From Deltaproteobacteria bacterium (GTDB lineage: Bacteria; Desulfobacterota; Desulfarculia; Desulfarculales; Desulfarculaceae), in assembly GCA_020444165.1 (NCBI GenBank), contig JAHLLK010000016.1:1-64000 (forward strand): DNA of 64,000 nucleotides, in the 5' to 3' direction. The notes beneath the pieces were generated by a model. It searched no databases. It saw nothing but the letters and a program-made list of their open reading frames with translations, and had not been told where the DNA came from. Made by a program: the position numbers and the translations under genes. Below, piece by piece: positions 41,960-50,148 of the stretch. Within the stretch, counting starts at the first letter, position 1. Each line of letters starts with the position of its first letter.

Positions 41960-43258
41960 ATGTCCCGGGTCGCGGTTTTGGCCCGTATGATGAAGGAGCT
42001 GGAGGACCAGTTCGTCACCTGCATGCGCTGCGGCCTGTGCCAGTCGGTGTGCCCCTTGTACGCCGAGACCGGCCGCGAGGCCGACGTGGCCCGCGGCAAG
42101 CTGGCCCTGCTGGACGGCCTGGCTGGCTCGCTTCTGGAGAACCCGGCCGAGGCCCGGGAGCGGCTGGAGCGCTGCCTGTTGTGCGGCTCCTGCCAGGCCA
42201 ACTGCCCCAGCGGGGTGCCGGTGCTGGACATCTTCCTGAAGGCCCGGGCCATCCTGGCCGGCTATCTGGGCCTCTCCCCGGCCAAGCGCCTGGTGTTCCG
42301 CCGGCTGTTGGCCCATCCCGGGCTCTTCGACCAGGTGCTGGCCTGGGGCTCCAAGCTCCAGGGCGCCCTGGCCAAGCCGGTGAGCGAGACCCTGGGGACA
42401 TCCTGCGCCCGGGTGGCCGGCCCCCTGGGGGAGCGGCATTTCCGCCGCCTGGCCCCCCTGCCCTTGCACACCCTGGTGCCCAGCCGGCACACCACCCCCG
42501 GCCCGGACCGGCCCCGGGTGGCCTTTTTCGTGGGCTGCCTGGTGGACAAGATCTTCCCCGCGGTGGGCCAAGCCGCCCTCAAGGTGCTGGCCCACCACGG
42601 CGTGGGGGTGTCGCTGCCGGCCGGCCAGGCCTGCTGCGGCATCCCGGCCCTGGCCAGCGGCGACCGCCCCGCCTTCACCAGCCTGTTGGCCCACAACCTG
42701 GCCCGCTTCGACCCGGCCGGCTTTGATTACCTGGTCACTGCCTGCGCCACCTGCACCTCCACCATCAAGAAAGTCTGGCCGCTTCTCACCCAGGATCTCT
42801 CCCCCGCCGAGCGGACCCGGGTGGCGGAAATCAGCCGCAAGACTCTTGACATCGGCCAGTTTCTCGGGGATATGCAACTTGTGCGCGCATTGGCGCCCCA
42901 GCCAGGGCAATCGTCGCGGGAGGTCACCTATCACGACCCCTGCCACCTGAAAAAAGCCCTGGGCGTGTTCCGGGAGCCCCGGGAATTGATCCGGGCCAAC
43001 CCGGCATATAACTTGCGGGAAATGGCCGAGGCCGACTGGTGCTGTGGCATGGGGGGCAGCTTCAACTTGGCGCACTATGAGCTTTCCCGCTCCATCGGCC
43101 GGCGCAAATCAGCCCAGATCCTGGCCACCGGGTGCTCCACGGTGGCCACCGGCTGCCCGGCCTGCATGCTGCAAATCAGCGATGTCCTTTCCCAAGAGGG
43201 CCAAGCGCTGAGGGTGCGGCATTATTTGGAGCTTTACGCGGAAGGTCTGCCGGATTAG
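41960..43258 (+). CDS. glcF: Iron-sulfur subunit of glycolate / D-lactate dehydrogenase (GlcF-like)
   Basis: 432 residues. Two [4Fe-4S] motifs at the N-terminus (CMRCGLCQSVCPLYA and CLLCGSCQANCPSGV) pass electrons from GlcD, followed by two CCG domains (ACCGIPALASG with CATCTST; WCCGMGGSF with CPACMLQ). The start at 41960 is set by the glcD stop 2 nt earlier and by GGAGG overlapping its end. Domain order matches GlcF and resembles the LutA part of the divergent operon. Confidence 0.94.
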   Translation: MSRVAVLARMMKELEDQFVTCMRCGLCQSVCPLYAETGREADVARGKLALLDGLAGSLLENPAEARERLERCLLCGSCQANCPSGVPVLDIFLKARAILAGYLGLSPAKRLVFRRLLAHPGLFDQVLAWGSKLQGALAKPVSETLGTSCARVAGPLGERHFRRLAPLPLHTLVPSRHTTPGPDRPRVAFFVGCLVDKIFPAVGQAALKVLAHHGVGVSLPAGQACCGIPALASGDRPAFTSLLAHNLARFDPAGFDYLVTACATCTSTIKKVWPLLTQDLSPAERTRVAEISRKTLDIGQFLGDMQLVRALAPQPGQSSREVTYHDPCHLKKALGVFREPRELIRANPAYNLREMAEADWCCGMGGSFNLAHYELSRSIGRRKSAQILATGCSTVATGCPACMLQISDVLSQEGQALRVRHYLELYAEGLPD

Positions 43259-43260
43259 GG

Positions 43261-43974
43261 ATGACTCTTTACAAGGCCGTAAAACCCAAGCGGATTTCGG
43301 AGCAAGTATTCGAACAGGTCCGCGACCTGATCTTCCGGGGCCAGTTGAAGGCCGGCGAAAGGCTCTTGCCCGAGCGGGACTTGGCCGAGGCCCTGGGGGT
43401 AAGCCGCCCCACGGTGCGCGAGGCCATCAACATGCTGGTGGTGCGCGGGCTGGTGGAACAGCACCAGGGCCAGGGCACCTTTATCTGCTCCCCCGAGCCG
43501 GGCCAGGCCCACAACCCCCTGAAAAACGTGATCGACGGGCACGACGCCTCCCTCTTGGAGCTGTTGGAGGTGCGGCTGGGCCTGGAGTGCAACGCCGCGG
43601 TGCTGGCCGCCCGCCGGGCCACCACCGAGGACATCAACCTCATGCTGAAGGCCTTCGAGCAGATGAAGGTCCAAATCGAGAGCGGCGAGCTGGGGTTCTC
43701 CGAGGACACCCATTTCCACATGTGCGTGGCCTACGCCAGCAAGAACCCCGTGCAGATCCACATCATGAAGAACCTTTACGACCTGCTGCACTTCGGCATC
43801 AAGGAGAACCTGGCCCACCTCTATGAGGACCCGGCCAACATCCAGGCCGTCCTGGACCAGCACTACCGGGTGCTGCAGGCTATCGAGGCCCACGATACGC
43901 AAGCCGCCTTCGAAGCCATGCGCCTGCACATCGGCTTTGTCATCGACTTCTTCGCCCGCCAGACCCCGGCTTAG
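43261..43974 (+). CDS. GntR-family (FadR subfamily) transcriptional regulator
   Basis: 237 residues; ATG is 2 nt after glcF. The N-terminal winged helix-turn-helix (about 8-75) reads LLPERDLAEALGVSRPTVREAINMLVVRGLVEQ. The C-terminal all-helical FadR/FCD ligand domain has the metal-ligand His/Asp pattern in EDTHFHMCVAYAS, LDQHYRVLQAI and MRLHIGFVIDF. It is likely to bind the TTGGT-N3-ACCAA site at 40320 and control both divergent operons in response to a hydroxyacid. Confidence 0.93.
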   Translation: MTLYKAVKPKRISEQVFEQVRDLIFRGQLKAGERLLPERDLAEALGVSRPTVREAINMLVVRGLVEQHQGQGTFICSPEPGQAHNPLKNVIDGHDASLLELLEVRLGLECNAAVLAARRATTEDINLMLKAFEQMKVQIESGELGFSEDTHFHMCVAYASKNPVQIHIMKNLYDLLHFGIKENLAHLYEDPANIQAVLDQHYRVLQAIEAHDTQAAFEAMRLHIGFVIDFFARQTPA

Positions 43975-44018
43975 ACCAATCTTCGCCCTCCCGGGTGCGG
44001 GCCGCCCCCGACCAACCC

Positions 44019-44057
44019 AAAAACCCCGGCCGCGGATTGACCGCAGCCGGGGTTTTT
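44019..44057. terminator. Bidirectional intrinsic terminator
   Basis: A 12-bp stem AAAAACCCCGGC (44019-44030) with GCCGGGGTTTTT (44046-44057) and a small inner GCGG/CCGC pairing. T runs follow on both strands, between the convergent gntR and ilvE genes. Confidence 0.85.
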
Positions 44058-44111
44058 CATTTCATTCAGCCAACCGGGCGGGTATTACCCCCTGCCCGGC
44101 CCGGGTCCGCC

Positions 44112-45185
44112 TCAGCAGACCTTCACCACCCAGCCAAAGGGATCGGGCTTGGCGCCCAGCTGGATGCCGGTGATCTCGTCGTAGAGCTTGTGGGCCAAGG
44201 GGCCGGTGCCCCCGTCGGCCACCTGGTAGTCGGTGCCCCGGTAGTGGATCAGGCCCACCGGGCTCACCACGGCGGCGGTGCCGGTGCCGAACGCCTCTTG
44301 CAGCTTGCCGCTCTTCTGGGCCTCCAGCACCTCGTCGATGGTAAGTTTCCTCTCCGAGACCTTCAAGCCCCAGTGCCGGCACAGGGTCAGCACCGAGTCG
44401 CGGGTGATGCCCGGCAGGATCGAACCGGTGAGGGGGCTCGTGATCACCTCGTCGTCGATCTTGAAGAACATGTTCATGGTGCCCACTTCCTCGATGCTCT
44501 TGCGGTCGCAGGCATCCAGCCACAAGACCTGGGTGAAGCCCTTGGCGTGGGCCTCCTCGGCGGCCAACAGGCTGCAGGCATAGTTGCCCATGGTCTTGGC
44601 TTCGCCGGTGCCGCCGATCGCGGCCCGCACGTATTTTTCCTCCACGTAGATCTTCACCGGGTTGAAGCCCTCGGGGTAATAGGCGCCCACCGGGCCCATG
44701 ATCACGTAGAACAGGTATTTGGAGCTGACCTTCACCCCCAGGCAAGCCTCGGTGGCGATGACCGTGGGCCGGATGTAGAGGCTGGTCCCGGCGCTGGCCG
44801 GCACCCAGTCCCGCTCCACCCGCACCAGCTCCATCATGGCCTGCACGCAGAAGTCCACGGGCAACTCCGGGATGCAGACCCGGGCGTTGGAGCGGTTCAT
44901 CCGGAGCATGTTGTCCCGGGGACGGAACATGTAGATGCAGCCGTCCGGGGCCAGATAGGCCTTCAGGCCCTCGAAAACCTCCTGGCCATAGTGGAAGATC
45001 AGGGCGGCCGGGTCCAACACGATGGGCTGGTAGCAGGCGATGCGCGGGCTGTGCCAACCCTGGCCCGCGTCGTAGTCCATCATGAACATGTGATCAGTGA
45101 ACAAGCGCCCGAAACCCAGGGCCGATTCGTCGGCGGGTTTCATCTTGCACTCGGTGGAGGGCAGCAGATCCAGTTTGATATCCAT
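44112..45185 (-). CDS. ilvE: Branched-chain amino acid aminotransferase
   Basis: PLP-dependent transaminase for Leu, Ile and Val, 357 residues. It is the larger BCAT type: GQEVFEGLKAYLAPDGCIYMFRP, RMNRSNARVCIPELP, the PLP-Lys in GGTGEAKTMGNYACS, and EVGTMNMFF. ATG at 45185 overlaps nothing and is 1 nt from the mtnA stop (TGAAATG). Family N-terminal motif FTDHMFMMDYDAGQGW is intact. Confidence 0.95.
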   Translation of the reverse strand: MDIKLDLLPSTECKMKPADESALGFGRLFTDHMFMMDYDAGQGWHSPRIACYQPIVLDPAALIFHYGQEVFEGLKAYLAPDGCIYMFRPRDNMLRMNRSNARVCIPELPVDFCVQAMMELVRVERDWVPASAGTSLYIRPTVIATEACLGVKVSSKYLFYVIMGPVGAYYPEGFNPVKIYVEEKYVRAAIGGTGEAKTMGNYACSLLAAEEAHAKGFTQVLWLDACDRKSIEEVGTMNMFFKIDDEVITSPLTGSILPGITRDSVLTLCRHWGLKVSERKLTIDEVLEAQKSGKLQEAFGTGTAAVVSPVGLIHYRGTDYQVADGGTGPLAHKLYDEITGIQLGAKPDPFGWVVKVC

Positions 45186-45186
45186 T

Positions 45187-46245
45187 TCAATCTCCCAGGG
45201 TCGGCCCGGCCAGCTTGGCCCGGGCCAGGGACTCACCATACGGCGGCGACAGCACACCGGCCTCGGTGATTATAGCCGTAATCAGATCATGCGTGGTTAT
45301 GTCGAATGCATAATTAATTGCCCCCGCGCCGGGGGCTACGATCCGCCGTCCGGCCAGGTGAGTCACCTCCTCGGGGTCACGCTGTTCCAAGGGAATATCC
45401 TCGCCCGAAGCCGCAGCCTGGTCCACGGTGGACAGGGGCGCGGCCACGTAAAAAGGCACGCCGTGGCGGGCGCACATCACCGCCAGGTTGTAGGTCCCCA
45501 CCTTGTTGGCCGTGTCGCCGTTCATGGCGATGCGGTCGGCCCCCACGATGGCCAGGTCCGCCAGGCCGCGGGAGAGGATCACCCCGCTGGCCCCGTCCGG
45601 GCAGACCTGCACCGGGATGCCGGCGGCCACGCACTCCCAGGCGGTGAGCCTGGCCCCCTGCAACAGGGGCCGGGTCTCGTCGGCGATGACCGAGACCTCC
45701 TTGCCGGCTTCCCGGGCGGAGTGCAAGATGCCGAGCGCCGTGCCGTGGCCGCCGGTGGCGATGGCCCCGGTGTGGCAGTGGGTGATGACCCGGGCGCCGT
45801 CCGGCACCAGGACCGCCCCGTGCCGGCCCAAGGCCCGGTTCACGGCCACGTCCTCGGCCAGCATGATCTCGCTCTCCCGGCGGAGCATGGCCAGAAGCGT
45901 GTCCACGTGGTCCGGGCCTGCCGCGGCCAGGGCCAGGAGGCGGTCCAGGGCCCAGGAAAGGTTCACCGCCGTGGGCCGGGCCGCCCGCAGGATCTCCGCC
46001 TTGGCGGCCAGGCGCTCCCGGAAGAGCCCCGCGTGCTTCACCCGGATGGTCCGGGCCCCCAACACCAGCCCCATGGCCGCGGCGATGCCGATGGCCGGGG
46101 CGCCCCGCACGGCGAGCGTGCAGATGGCCCGCCCCACCTGGTCCAGCCGGCGGCAGGTCAGGTAGGTCTCTGCCCAGGGCAGGCGGCGCTGATCCAGGAT
46201 CATCACCACCTCGTCCTGCCAGTATAGGGGGCGGGGCGTGGCCAC
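45187..46245 (-). CDS. mtnA: Methylthioribose-1-phosphate isomerase
   Basis: Aldose-ketose isomerase of methionine salvage, 352 residues, eIF2B-alpha fold. Family motifs: VRGAPAIGIAAAMG, the catalytic-Cys loop THCHTGAIATGGHGTALG and the catalytic-Asp loop GADRIAMNGDTANKVGTY. Start is GTG at 46245 with GGGAG upstream. No other methionine salvage gene is nearby; it sits between gatB and ilvE, 3 nt and 1 nt apart, so these three genes form one transcript. Transamination by the ilvE product could complete the salvage pathway. Confidence 0.93.
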   Translation of the reverse strand: MATPRPLYWQDEVVMILDQRRLPWAETYLTCRRLDQVGRAICTLAVRGAPAIGIAAAMGLVLGARTIRVKHAGLFRERLAAKAEILRAARPTAVNLSWALDRLLALAAAGPDHVDTLLAMLRRESEIMLAEDVAVNRALGRHGAVLVPDGARVITHCHTGAIATGGHGTALGILHSAREAGKEVSVIADETRPLLQGARLTAWECVAAGIPVQVCPDGASGVILSRGLADLAIVGADRIAMNGDTANKVGTYNLAVMCARHGVPFYVAAPLSTVDQAAASGEDIPLEQRDPEEVTHLAGRRIVAPGAGAINYAFDITTHDLITAIITEAGVLSPPYGESLARAKLAGPTLGD

Positions 46246-46248
46246 GGG

Positions 46249-47679
46249 TCATTCTCCCAAAAGCTTCACCACCAGCTGGTTGACCATTTGCGGGTTGGCC
46301 TGGCCTTTGGTGGCTTTCATCATCTGGCCCACGAAGAAGCCCATGAGCTTCTTCTTGCCGGCCTGATAATCCGCCACCTCCTTGGGGTTGGCGGCAATAA
46401 TGGCCGCGAGCCGGGCCTCCAGCTCGCCGGTGTCCGACACCTGCTTCAGGCCCTGGGCCTCCACGATCTCCCGGGCGGACTTTTCGCCCGCCAACACCTC
46501 GGGGAAGATGTCCTTGGCCGTGCGGCCGCTGATGACCCCCTCCTCCACCAGGCCGATCAGCTCGGCCAGGCCCCGGGGGTTGAGCGGGCTCGCCGTGATC
46601 TCCCGGCCCTCGGCGTTCAGGGCGCCCAACAGCTCGCTGGTCACCCAGGAGCAGGCCGCCTTGGCCGGAGCCCCGGCCGCTACCACGGCTTCGTAATAGG
46701 CGGCCAGGGGCCGGGAGGCCGTGAGCACCCCGGCGTCGTAATCGGCCAGGCCGTAGTCCCGGGCGAAGCGTTCGCGCTTGGCCTCGGGCAACTCGGGCAG
46801 CGCGTCCCGCAGCTCACCAATCCAGGCCGGTTCCAAAAGCAGGGGTTGGAGATCCGGGTCCGGGAAGTAGCGGTAATCGTGGGCGTACTCCTTGCCCCGC
46901 ATGGACACGGTCTTGCCAGCCACCGCGTCCCACAACCGGGTCTCCTGCACGATGGCGCCGCCCTCTTCCAGCACGGCGCGCTGGCGGCGCACCTCATACT
47001 CCAGGGCCCGGGCCACGTTGCGGAAGGAGTTCATGTTCTTGAGCTCGGTCTTGACCCCCAGCTCGGCCTGGCCCAGGGGCCGCAGGCTGATGTTGGCGTC
47101 ACAGCGGAACGAGCCCTCCTCCATGTTGCCGTCGCAAACTTCCAAATACACCACGATGTCCCGGAGCGCCTTCAGATAGGCGGCGGCCTCGGCCGCGGTG
47201 CGCATGTCCGGCTCGGACACGATCTCCATCAAGGGCACCCCGGTGCGGTTGAAGTCCACGTAGGACACCGGCCGGTCCGGATCGTGCACCAATTTCCCCG
47301 CGTCCTCCTCCATGTGGATGCGGGTGATACCGATGCGCTTGACCTCCCCCTCCACCTCGATGTCCAGGTGGCCGCCCTCGCAGATGGGCAGCTCGTACTG
47401 GCTGATCTGGTAGTTCTTGGGCAGGTCGGGGTAGAAGTAGTGCTTGCGGGCCCAGACCGAATGCTCCCGCACCTGGCAGTGGGTGGCCAGGCCGGTCTTC
47501 ATCGCGAACTCCACCACCTTTTGGTTCAGCACCGGCAACACCCCGGGCATGCCCAGGCACACCGGGCAGACGTTGGTGTTGGGCGGCATTCCGAAGGTGG
47601 TGGGGCAGCCACAGAATATCTTAGTTTCGGTGAGGAGCTGGGCGTGGACCTCCAGCCCGATAACCGTTTCAAACTGCAT
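46249..47679 (-). CDS. gatB: Asp-tRNA(Asn)/Glu-tRNA(Gln) amidotransferase subunit B
   Basis: 476 residues from ATG 47679 ([15 protein letters not shown]). A GatB/E catalytic domain with zinc cysteines in [11 protein letters not shown] and CPVCLGMPG, the tRNA-recognising [12 protein letters not shown], and a C-terminal YqeY-like helical domain ending [18 protein letters not shown]. An in-frame GTG three codons earlier is possible. GatA and GatC are outside the window or elsewhere, as is common. Confidence 0.96.
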   Translation of the reverse strand: MQFETVIGLEVHAQLLTETKIFCGCPTTFGMPPNTNVCPVCLGMPGVLPVLNQKVVEFAMKTGLATHCQVREHSVWARKHYFYPDLPKNYQISQYELPICEGGHLDIEVEGEVKRIGITRIHMEEDAGKLVHDPDRPVSYVDFNRTGVPLMEIVSEPDMRTAAEAAAYLKALRDIVVYLEVCDGNMEEGSFRCDANISLRPLGQAELGVKTELKNMNSFRNVARALEYEVRRQRAVLEEGGAIVQETRLWDAVAGKTVSMRGKEYAHDYRYFPDPDLQPLLLEPAWIGELRDALPELPEAKRERFARDYGLADYDAGVLTASRPLAAYYEAVVAAGAPAKAACSWVTSELLGALNAEGREITASPLNPRGLAELIGLVEEGVISGRTAKDIFPEVLAGEKSAREIVEAQGLKQVSDTGELEARLAAIIAANPKEVADYQAGKKKLMGFFVGQMMKATKGQANPQMVNQLVVKLLGE

Positions 47680-47901
47680 GGTTAACACCCATTTGCTCAG
47701 CAGGACTAGGGAGAATAGTCAATCTACCCCGGGCTCTTGGCAAAGTCAAGCCGCCGGGAAAGGTGGCCGGCCCGCGGGCGGCGCGGCCGGGGGATAGGGC
47801 GGTGGAGGAAGAATTTGCGAAGTCCTTCCGTGCTCGATCCCGTCTCCTACTGGTCAAAATGAAGGGAGCCCGGGGCGATACCTGGCCTCTATCCATCAAT
47901 C

Positions 47902-47930
47902 TTGCCTTTTGCGTGGCCAAATGGGATACT
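47902..47930 (+). promoter_or_regulatory. Sigma-70 promoter for the RelE-like pair
   Basis: -35 TTGCCT (47902-47907), 17-nt spacer, -10 GATACT (47925-47930), about 20 nt before the first gene. Confidence 0.55.
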
Positions 47931-47952
47931 TCGTGTCAAAGAGAGCATGATC

Positions 47953-48393
47953 ATGAGTACCGTCGCCACCAGCGATCTGTGTCAAGCCGCCCAGAGGATT
48001 TCGGAAGCCTGGAGACTGCCTGCCACCTTGCAGCGCCTCGTCAGGCTTCTGAGCGCCAGTCTGTTGGCCACACCAGCCCTATTATTTCTGGTGTACCTGA
48101 TGTGCCGTCGCTCCAAACAAAGCCGGGCGTTGTTTCGGAAGATATTCGCTTCCTGTGTACAGTGTGGCTGCGACAATCCAACTTGCCTTACCACCCTTTT
48201 GCATGATGCCACACGAAATCTTGCCGCCATGCAGCGTCTGGAAGCTGGCTTTGAAGTATTGAAGTTCTCCCGCCTCGTGTTCCCTCCCCTGCGGAGAGAG
48301 ATCGCGGAATGGGAGGAACTGATAGAGGATTGCGAGGTAAGTGCAGACACGGAACTACGGGATCTCGTCCAGCAGTTAGCTCAAGCACTCTAG
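47953..48393 (+). CDS. Hypothetical protein, upstream partner of a RelE-like protein
   Basis: 146 residues; ATG at 47953 has AGAGAG 8 nt upstream, and ATG 47947 is an in-frame alternative. I do not recognise a family. Visible: an amphipathic N-terminus, one hydrophobic stretch LLSASLLATPALLFLVYLMC (about 34-53), a Cys-rich patch CVQCGCDNPTC, and a mostly helical, acidic C-terminus. Its stop is 5 nt before the RelE-like gene. Visibly lower GC than the neighbours suggests transfer. Position suggests an antitoxin, but it is larger than most and has no obvious DNA-binding domain. Confidence 0.6.
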   Translation: MSTVATSDLCQAAQRISEAWRLPATLQRLVRLLSASLLATPALLFLVYLMCRRSKQSRALFRKIFASCVQCGCDNPTCLTTLLHDATRNLAAMQRLEAGFEVLKFSRLVFPPLRREIAEWEELIEDCEVSADTELRDLVQQLAQAL

Positions 48394-48398
48394 CTAGC

Positions 48399-48767
48399 AT
48401 GCCCTACCAGCTCCGTGAAACCAAAGTTTTTCGCTCGCAACTGGACACCATGATTTCCCGATTTCCCATATCAAGTCAGGAAATAAACGCGTCGGTGACA
48501 GGTCTCTGCACCTCACCGGCCCAGGGAGAGCCCTATCCTGGCTTCGGTCAGCTCCAGCTGAGAAAACTACGGGTCCAACTAAAATCCTACCGTCTTTCAA
48601 AGCGCAACGGGGCCAGATTGATATATCTGGTAGCACCGGAAAAGCGACAGATAGTACCCATACTTATTTACAAAAAGGGAGACTACCAGAACAAAGAGTT
48701 CAGGATCAAGGAAGCTATCAAGGCGAAGATAAAAGAGATCATCTCCGAGATTTCCGAAGGAGAATGA
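48399..48767 (+). CDS. RelE/ParE-superfamily toxin-like protein
   Basis: 122 residues, basic. The fold pattern of RelE is recognisable: N-terminal helices (VFRSQLDTMISRFP), then a strand set KLRVQLKSYRLSKRNGARLIYLVAPEKRQIVPILIYKKGDY, with Arg and Lys where catalytic or ribosome-contact residues lie in the family, and a Lys-rich C-terminal helix. No ribosome binding site precedes the ATG, so translation is probably coupled to the upstream gene. An ORF with the same frame extends further upstream but lies inside the previous gene. GC content drops to about half in this stretch. Confidence 0.65.
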   Translation: MPYQLRETKVFRSQLDTMISRFPISSQEINASVTGLCTSPAQGEPYPGFGQLQLRKLRVQLKSYRLSKRNGARLIYLVAPEKRQIVPILIYKKGDYQNKEFRIKEAIKAKIKEIISEISEGE

Positions 48768-48945
48768 TCCAAAATCTAATACTCCCTTCTTTCCCACTTC
48801 AATCAGCCCGTGCCCCAGGTATAAGCGGCAACCAAATTTCAAGCCATGCTTTCCAACAATATCAGCCATTGAACCCGCGGAAAATTCTATACTGCCTCCA
48901 ACCTGTCCCCCCTGCTCCCCACCCATAATGAGGGGAAAATTGCAT

Positions 48946-49452
48946 ATGGCCCAGAAAAAACCCGCCTTCCTCCCGGCCAGTCTGCGGGCGCTCGGTCTGA
49001 GCTGCGTTTTGGCCCTGGGTCTGGCCTCGGCCGGGCCGGCCGCCGCGGCGGCGGCGGAACCACTCAAAGCCCTGTTGGACTGTTTCGGCTACGGCTACCA
49101 GGTCTCGGTGAGCCTCAACGGCACGCCCCTCCCGCTCATCAAGGGCGGCGGCCAGCAGGCGAGCCGGCTCTTTGGCGCGAACCATCCCATGAAGGGCCAG
49201 GCCCCGGCCGACCATGCCTATCTGTTCTGCCTCAAGGAGGGTGAGAACACCATCACCGTGGAGTTCCAGAAGACCGGCGCGGGCGAACGCCCCCTGGAGG
49301 TGAAGCTGGCGCTGCCCGGACGCTATGACAAGCCGCTGTTTTACCTGAAGATCACCAAGATCAAGGCGGGACAGGTGAAGCGCAAATTCATCATCGCGGA
49401 CCAGGAGCCGGCCGGCTTCCGGACGGTGACGGTGACCGACCAGGACCTGTAG
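48946..49452 (+). CDS. Secreted protein of unknown function
   Basis: 168 residues from ATG 48946 (an in-frame ATG at 48928 is also possible). Basic N-terminus, hydrophobic core and AAAAAAEP make a Sec signal peptide. The mature part is beta-rich, with GYQVSVSLNGTPLPLIKGG, HAYLFCLKEGENTITVEFQK and a strand ending DRVTVTD-like sequence; two Cys (in LDCFGYGY and LFCLKE) could form a disulfide. I recognise no family. It stands alone between the RelE-like pair and a convergent membrane-protein gene. Confidence 0.6.
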   Translation: MAQKKPAFLPASLRALGLSCVLALGLASAGPAAAAAAEPLKALLDCFGYGYQVSVSLNGTPLPLIKGGGQQASRLFGANHPMKGQAPADHAYLFCLKEGENTITVEFQKTGAGERPLEVKLALPGRYDKPLFYLKITKIKAGQVKRKFIIADQEPAGFRTVTVTDQDL

Positions 49453-49476
49453 GCCTGGTCAGCGCGGCCCGGCGGC

Positions 49477-49893
49477 CTATTTCTTCCGCCGGGCCCGCAC
49501 GATCATCCGCCCCACCAGGCGCACCAGGAGGCCCAGGCATACGGCCAAGGCCACCAGCAGCACGCTGTCCCGGGCCGAGGCCGTGGTCATGGCGATGCCG
49601 GCCAGGAGCATGCCCAGGCCCAGGATCACCAGCACCGTCCGGATGATCCGGAGGTTCCGGTTGTCCTTGGGGCTGCGGGCGGTGAGGTCGCCGAAGCCCA
49701 GCTCGGCCAGGTCGATCTCCTCCGGCGGCGGGCCCGCGCCCGCCTCCGCGTCTGGCAGCTCGGGGGGCTCATCGGCCGGCCAGGGCTCCAGGGGGGCGTC
49801 CGGCGGCGGGGTCCAGTCCGGGGAAAGCTCCGCCGCGGACCCGGCCGCGGGCGTGGCGGCGGCCAGCGCCGCGAACTCCGCCTCCTGGGCCAC
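49477..49893 (-). CDS. Pro/Ala/Glu-rich protein with two C-terminal membrane helices
   Basis: 138 residues if started at the GTG at 49893, the first usual start codon after the pgk stop. Only the end looks structured: two membrane helices (TVLVILGLGMLLAGIAMTTA and DSVLLVALAVCLGLLVRLVG) and a basic tail. The preceding 80 residues are an acidic Pro/Ala-rich linker. The same frame, with the same composition, stays open for 85 codons further upstream, right up to the TGA of pgk, so the true start is uncertain. Confidence 0.5.
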   Translation of the reverse strand: MAQEAEFAALAAATPAAGSAAELSPDWTPPPDAPLEPWPADEPPELPDAEAGAGPPPEEIDLAELGFGDLTARSPKDNRNLRIIRTVLVILGLGMLLAGIAMTTASARDSVLLVALAVCLGLLVRLVGRMIVRARRKK

Positions 49894-50148
49894 GGCCGCT
49901 TCTTCGGCGGACTCCGCCTCCCCGGCCTTGGCGGCCGGGGACGGGGGTTCCCCTGCCGCATCCGGGAGGGCCTCCTCCGGGGCTTCCGCCTCGCGGGCTT
50001 TGAGCGCCGAGCCCGGGGGTTCGGCCGGGCCGGCCGCGGACGCCGCCTCCCCGGCCCCGGGGGCGGGGGGGCCGGCGGCCGGCGGCGCGGCTTCTTTTGC
50101 TGGCTGGCCCGGTCCGGGGGGCGGCGGCGAGGCCGCCGCCCGGTCAGT

